Origin: Kribbella catacumbae DSM 19601
Lineage (GTDB): Bacteria; Actinomycetota; Actinomycetes; Propionibacteriales; Kribbellaceae
DNA: 64,000 nucleotides
Direction of reading: 5' to 3'
NCBI RefSeq assembly: GCF_000372465.1
Contig: NZ_AQUZ01000048.1
Location: 1 to 64,000, forward strand
Of this stretch, positions 61,411-64,000 are shown piece after piece (position 1 is the stretch's first letter; the number at the start of each line of letters is the position of its first letter). Under the pieces are notes generated by a model, which had not been told where the DNA came from, ran no database searches, and was given only the letters and a program-made list of their open reading frames with translations. The translations under genes and the position numbers were made by a program.

Positions 61411-61442
61411 GAAGGCGCCGGTGCTGGGGCCCCGGCGCCTTC
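61411..61442 (+). terminator. Terminator after the GH105 remnant
   Basis: GAAGGCGCCGG pairs exactly with CCGGCGCCTTC, five bases after the stop codon. The gap from here to 61684 shows no other feature that I can support. Confidence 0.82.
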
Positions 61443-61684
61443 CCCCACCCGCACTCGTGCCGGACCGGCGGCGACATCGGCGGCGCCGCGTGATTGCCCA
61501 GCAACTGTCGCAGCTCTTGGTCGCGCGAAGGGATTCGGCACACACCTTCAGAGCGGTGCCCGACATCGCTAGGTGAGACGCGGCCGCCGTGAAACTTTTG
61601 CCGATCGCCTGTCGTATCCACCGGGCGCCGTTCGTAGCGTAGGTGGAGGCGGACAGCGGGTCCGCTCGAGCCGAAGGAGCAGCC

Positions 61685-62044
61685 ATGCCCCAGTACCTCA
61701 TCTACTTCAACCAGCAGTGGGTGGGCGACCACACCGAGGAGTGGTTCGGCGGGCGCGGGCCACTCGCCATGGCGGTCGTGAACGAGATGAAGGATGCCGG
61801 CGTCTACGTCTTCGCCGGAGGGCTGGAGGAAGAGGACGGCCCGGTCTACAGCGCCGACCCCACCAGCGGCGACGTGCTGTTCACCGACGGACCATACGTC
61901 GAGACCAAGGAGTTTCTCGGCGGGTTCGCTCTGGTGGAGGTAGCCGACGACGAAGCCGCCAAGATGTGGGCGGGCAAGATCGCGGAAGCCTGCGGCTGGC
62001 CGCACGAGATCCGCCGCTTCAAGCCACAGCGCCAGACCGAGTAA
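61685..62044 (+). CDS. YciI-family (DGPF-domain) protein
   Basis: 119 residues from the ATG at 61685, with AAGGAG six bases upstream. VLFTDGPYVETKEFLGGFALVEVADDEAAKMWA is the DGPF/YciI-like hallmark. These small ferredoxin-fold proteins are often found with ECF sigma factors, but none is adjacent here. The biochemical role is not established. Confidence 0.88.
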   Translation: MPQYLIYFNQQWVGDHTEEWFGGRGPLAMAVVNEMKDAGVYVFAGGLEEEDGPVYSADPTSGDVLFTDGPYVETKEFLGGFALVEVADDEAAKMWAGKIAEACGWPHEIRRFKPQRQTE

Positions 62045-62132
62045 CTCCACCACCGCGCTCGGCACAAATGGTGAGGAACCGACCACCTGATGCTTGAAAG
62101 GTACCAGCTCTGAACCACATCGAGCTCTGATA

Positions 62133-62151
62133 GTAACGTCTTGAGTGTTAC
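62133..62151. promoter_or_regulatory. Inverted repeat in the abiE promoter region
   Basis: GTAAC and GTTAC flank nine bases, 24 bases before the start of the antitoxin gene. A direct repeat, AGCTCTGA, lies at about 62106-62130. AbiEi antitoxins repress their own operons by binding inverted repeats, and this is the likely site. Confidence 0.45.
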
Positions 62152-62175
62152 CATTAAAGCGTTGAGGAGGTGAGT

Positions 62176-63117
62176 ATGGTGCGTGCAGTAGATGTGTTGG
62201 AGTCGCTGGAGCTTCTTGGTTCCAGCCAGTGGAGCCTAGTGACCACGGCCCAGGCGTCCGAGGCAGGTGTGTCCAAGATGCACCTGTCTCGCCTTGCCGA
62301 CCGTGGCACCGTCCAGCGTGTACGTCATGGCGTCTACGCGCTCCCTTCGGCCGACACCGGACCATTGCAAGGCCTGCGTGCAGCCTGGCTGGCCACCGGC
62401 AGTCGGCCGACGGGAAACCAGCCGCTGGCCGTAGTGTCTGGTGAGTCCGCAGCAGCCGTGCACGGGCTCGGTGACCTGCTGCCCTCCAAGTACGAGTTCA
62501 CCACCGCAGTACGCCGGCAGACGACGCAGCCGGACACCCGGTACCGCAAGCGCGACCTGCCGGATGGAGACGTCACCTGGGTCAATGGGCTTCCGGTGAC
62601 CACCGTCGCCCGTACCGTCGAGGACCTGGCCAGTGGCGGTACTGATTTCGACCACCTCGCCGTTGCGGTCCGCGATGCCTTCACCACGTCGAACGTCGCA
62701 TCCGCCGCCCTTGTTCAGGCGCTTGAGCCGGCGGCGGAGCGGCTCGGATCTCCAGACGGACACGCCTTACTCCTCGCAGTACTGAAGGCAGCCGGCTACC
62801 AACCTGACCCCCAGCTGGCGGAGTTGGTGGCCCTGGAAACTCGGGAAGAACTCCTCCGAGCACTCATGCCTCAACTCGAGAACGCCATCACCCAGGCCAT
62901 TGCCGAGCAACTCAGCCAACTGATGCCTAAGGTTGACGTCTCCCCAGAGGCAGGTCACCCAACGGCGCAGAAGCGCACAACACGAGATGCCGTCCGCCGG
63001 CAGAACAGGAAGGCCGACGATGGCGCAACCACTGACTCAGCTGGAAGCGAACCTCCTGAGACGGTCCCTGGGGACCAAGCTGGCCAACGAGGCCAAGAGC
63101 CGCGGCGTCGCGGCTGA
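62176..63117 (+). CDS. AbiEi-type antitoxin
   Basis: 313 residues from the ATG at 62176, with GAGGAGG upstream. The N-terminal winged helix (SSQWSLVTTAQASEAGVSKMHLSRLADRG then VRHGVYALP) and the following domain (VSGESAAAVHGLGDLLPSKYEFTT; LPVTTVARTVEDLA) match AbiEi antitoxins of type IV systems, which repress the operon and neutralise AbiEii. A helical and basic C-terminal extension of about 100 residues is longer than in many homologues. Its last 98 bases overlap the toxin gene in another frame. Confidence 0.88.
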   Translation: MVRAVDVLESLELLGSSQWSLVTTAQASEAGVSKMHLSRLADRGTVQRVRHGVYALPSADTGPLQGLRAAWLATGSRPTGNQPLAVVSGESAAAVHGLGDLLPSKYEFTTAVRRQTTQPDTRYRKRDLPDGDVTWVNGLPVTTVARTVEDLASGGTDFDHLAVAVRDAFTTSNVASAALVQALEPAAERLGSPDGHALLLAVLKAAGYQPDPQLAELVALETREELLRALMPQLENAITQAIAEQLSQLMPKVDVSPEAGHPTAQKRTTRDAVRRQNRKADDGATTDSAGSEPPETVPGDQAGQRGQEPRRRG

Positions 63118-63955
63118 CCCGATCCGCAAGCAGTACATCTTCACGATCTTCCTCAGCCGCATCTTTCAGAACCACGACGCACCTTGGGTACTGCTCGGTG
63201 GGAACGCCCTGCTGATCCGGACCGGCGGCGGCCGATTCACCCAGGATATCGATCTGGCCCGCGAGACACCCTGGACCAGTCCCGAAGACGCGATGGCCGA
63301 GCTGCGGCAGCTTTCGGGCCAACCGCACCATGACGATCCGTTCGAATTCGACCTGTACTCAATGACCACCCAGCGGGAAGCCGACCCCTACGGTTATGGC
63401 ACCGAAACCGCCAAGGTGAAGACTCGAGCCCTGCTGGGCGGTCGAGAGTTCGAGACTTTCAGCGTCGACCTCACCACCCGCCGACATATCGATGCCCCGG
63501 TTGACCAGGTGCCGCTGAAACCGATCATCGATCACGAGACCCTGCGAGACCTGCCCTCGGTCCCCACCACCCCGATCGAACCCCACCTTGCCGACAAGAT
63601 CTGCGCCCTTTACGAACGGCACGGCCAAGACGGCGAAAAGGCGTCGACCCGCTACCGCGACCTGGCCGACATCGTCCGGATCGTTGCAGCGATCCCGTTC
63701 GATGCCGCCCGGCTGACCGCAGTCCTTCAACGCGAAGCCGGCCGACGCCAGATGACCCTGCCGAACAAGCTCCGAGCGCCGAGTCAAGACTGGGTCGTCG
63801 GCTTTCCCCGGTCCGCCGCGGGGTTCGCAGAGTACTCGCGAGACTACTGGGATCTGAACGCAGCACTGACGTTCTGCAGCACCTGCCTGGAAGAGATCCT
63901 CACCGGCCAACGAACAAGCGGCACCTGGGATCCAGAGCACCGCTCCTGGCAGTAG
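63020..63955 (+). CDS. AbiEii/AbiGii-type nucleotidyltransferase toxin
   Basis: 311 residues from the ATG at 63020, which follows GGAAGG; an earlier frame opening at 62933 lies deep in the antitoxin gene. The nucleotidyltransferase signature is complete: VLLGGNALLIRTGGGRFTQDIDLAR gives GGNALL (60-65), Arg72 and the acidic pair Asp76/Asp78. Relatives such as AbiEii and MenT transfer nucleotides, in some cases to tRNA acceptor ends, and arrest growth. With the antitoxin it forms a two-gene defence or toxin-antitoxin unit. Confidence 0.9.
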   Translation: MAQPLTQLEANLLRRSLGTKLANEAKSRGVAADPIRKQYIFTIFLSRIFQNHDAPWVLLGGNALLIRTGGGRFTQDIDLARETPWTSPEDAMAELRQLSGQPHHDDPFEFDLYSMTTQREADPYGYGTETAKVKTRALLGGREFETFSVDLTTRRHIDAPVDQVPLKPIIDHETLRDLPSVPTTPIEPHLADKICALYERHGQDGEKASTRYRDLADIVRIVAAIPFDAARLTAVLQREAGRRQMTLPNKLRAPSQDWVVGFPRSAAGFAEYSRDYWDLNAALTFCSTCLEEILTGQRTSGTWDPEHRSWQ

Positions 63956-64000
63956 GACCACACCGCCGCGGCTCCCTCAGTTCGAACCATGAACCGATCA

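Noticed and set aside
61443-61684. Possible minus-strand peptide in the gap before the YciI gene (IRQAIGKSFTAAASHLAM)
   Set aside because: The frame crosses the terminator, has no ribosome site and resembles no family that I recognise.

Overview
The window is high-GC actinobacterial chromosome, most likely from Kribbella or a close relative in the Propionibacteriales. This is inferred from the tig-clpP1-clpP2-clpX block, the actinobacterial ValRS, a mycothiol-type DsbA-fold nitroreductase, a deazaflavin (F420)-type reductase, phosphatidylcholine synthase, a class F-type sortase and many secreted enzymes with Tat or Sec leaders. Most genes are chromosomal housekeeping or saprophyte functions. 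No phage, CRISPR array, plasmid replicon or biosynthetic gene cluster was seen. The only transposase is a partial IS1182-type gene cut by the left edge.

Layout: 1-207 IS1182 transposase fragment; 274-437 long hairpin; 497-3028 valS; 3116-4009 non-coding hairpin and tandem repeats; 4123-6410 Ala/Gly-rich membrane protein and AEC permease; 6537-10710 three exported proteins (phosphodiester glycosidase, repeat protein, PhoD phosphatase); 10819-11213 a lipoprotein gene broken by one base; 11361-16259 clpX, clpP2, clpP1 and tig; tRNA-Pro and tRNA-Gly; 16621-20800 MFS permease, VWA metallopeptidase-like protein and MoxR ATPase; 20965-23706 large secreted protein; 23886-27589 heterodimeric ABC exporter; 27638-29706 sugar-type dehydrogenase with a divergent LysR regulator and a dehydrogenase stub; 29700-32445 AAA ATPase, EamA-like permease and Pcs; 32503-34442 a decay zone with hairpins, a damaged SRPBCC gene, an ArsR gene lacking its middle and a PIN remnant; 34439-37266 a sortase with two neighbours that share an unusual C-terminal tail; 37334-41985 PP2C phosphatase, Nei glycosylase, RpiB, penicillin-binding-like hydrolase and DsbA-fold protein; 42200-47528 PepN, a serine hydrolase and a SPOR-like protein; 47657-48980 repeat arrays; 48980-50968 oxidase-associated small genes, an M15-like peptidase and an AA10 LPMO; 51157-51380 hairpins; 51554-58297 MalQ, GDPD, D-amino-acid oxidase, DUF2157 protein and MscS; 58567-61406 a CBM/FN3/sugar dehydrogenase enzyme with a decayed GH105 gene; 61685-63955 YciI and an AbiE toxin-antitoxin pair.

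Two themes stand out. First, almost every long intergenic gap holds large imperfect hairpins that fall into a few recurrent families. One family keeps a similar core while its outer stems differ in sequence yet still pair, which suggests selection or copying of a folded structure. Second, several genes show recent damage: one-base indels in a lipobox and in an SRPBCC gene, an in-frame loss of the recognition region of an ArsR protein, and stubs of a dehydrogenase, a PIN toxin and a GH105 hydrolase. Several promoters carry clear palindromic operators (LPMO, serine hydrolase, sugar dehydrogenase and AbiE), and ClgR-like sites lie ahead of clpP1 and clpX. All identities come from reading the sequence; no database search was run.
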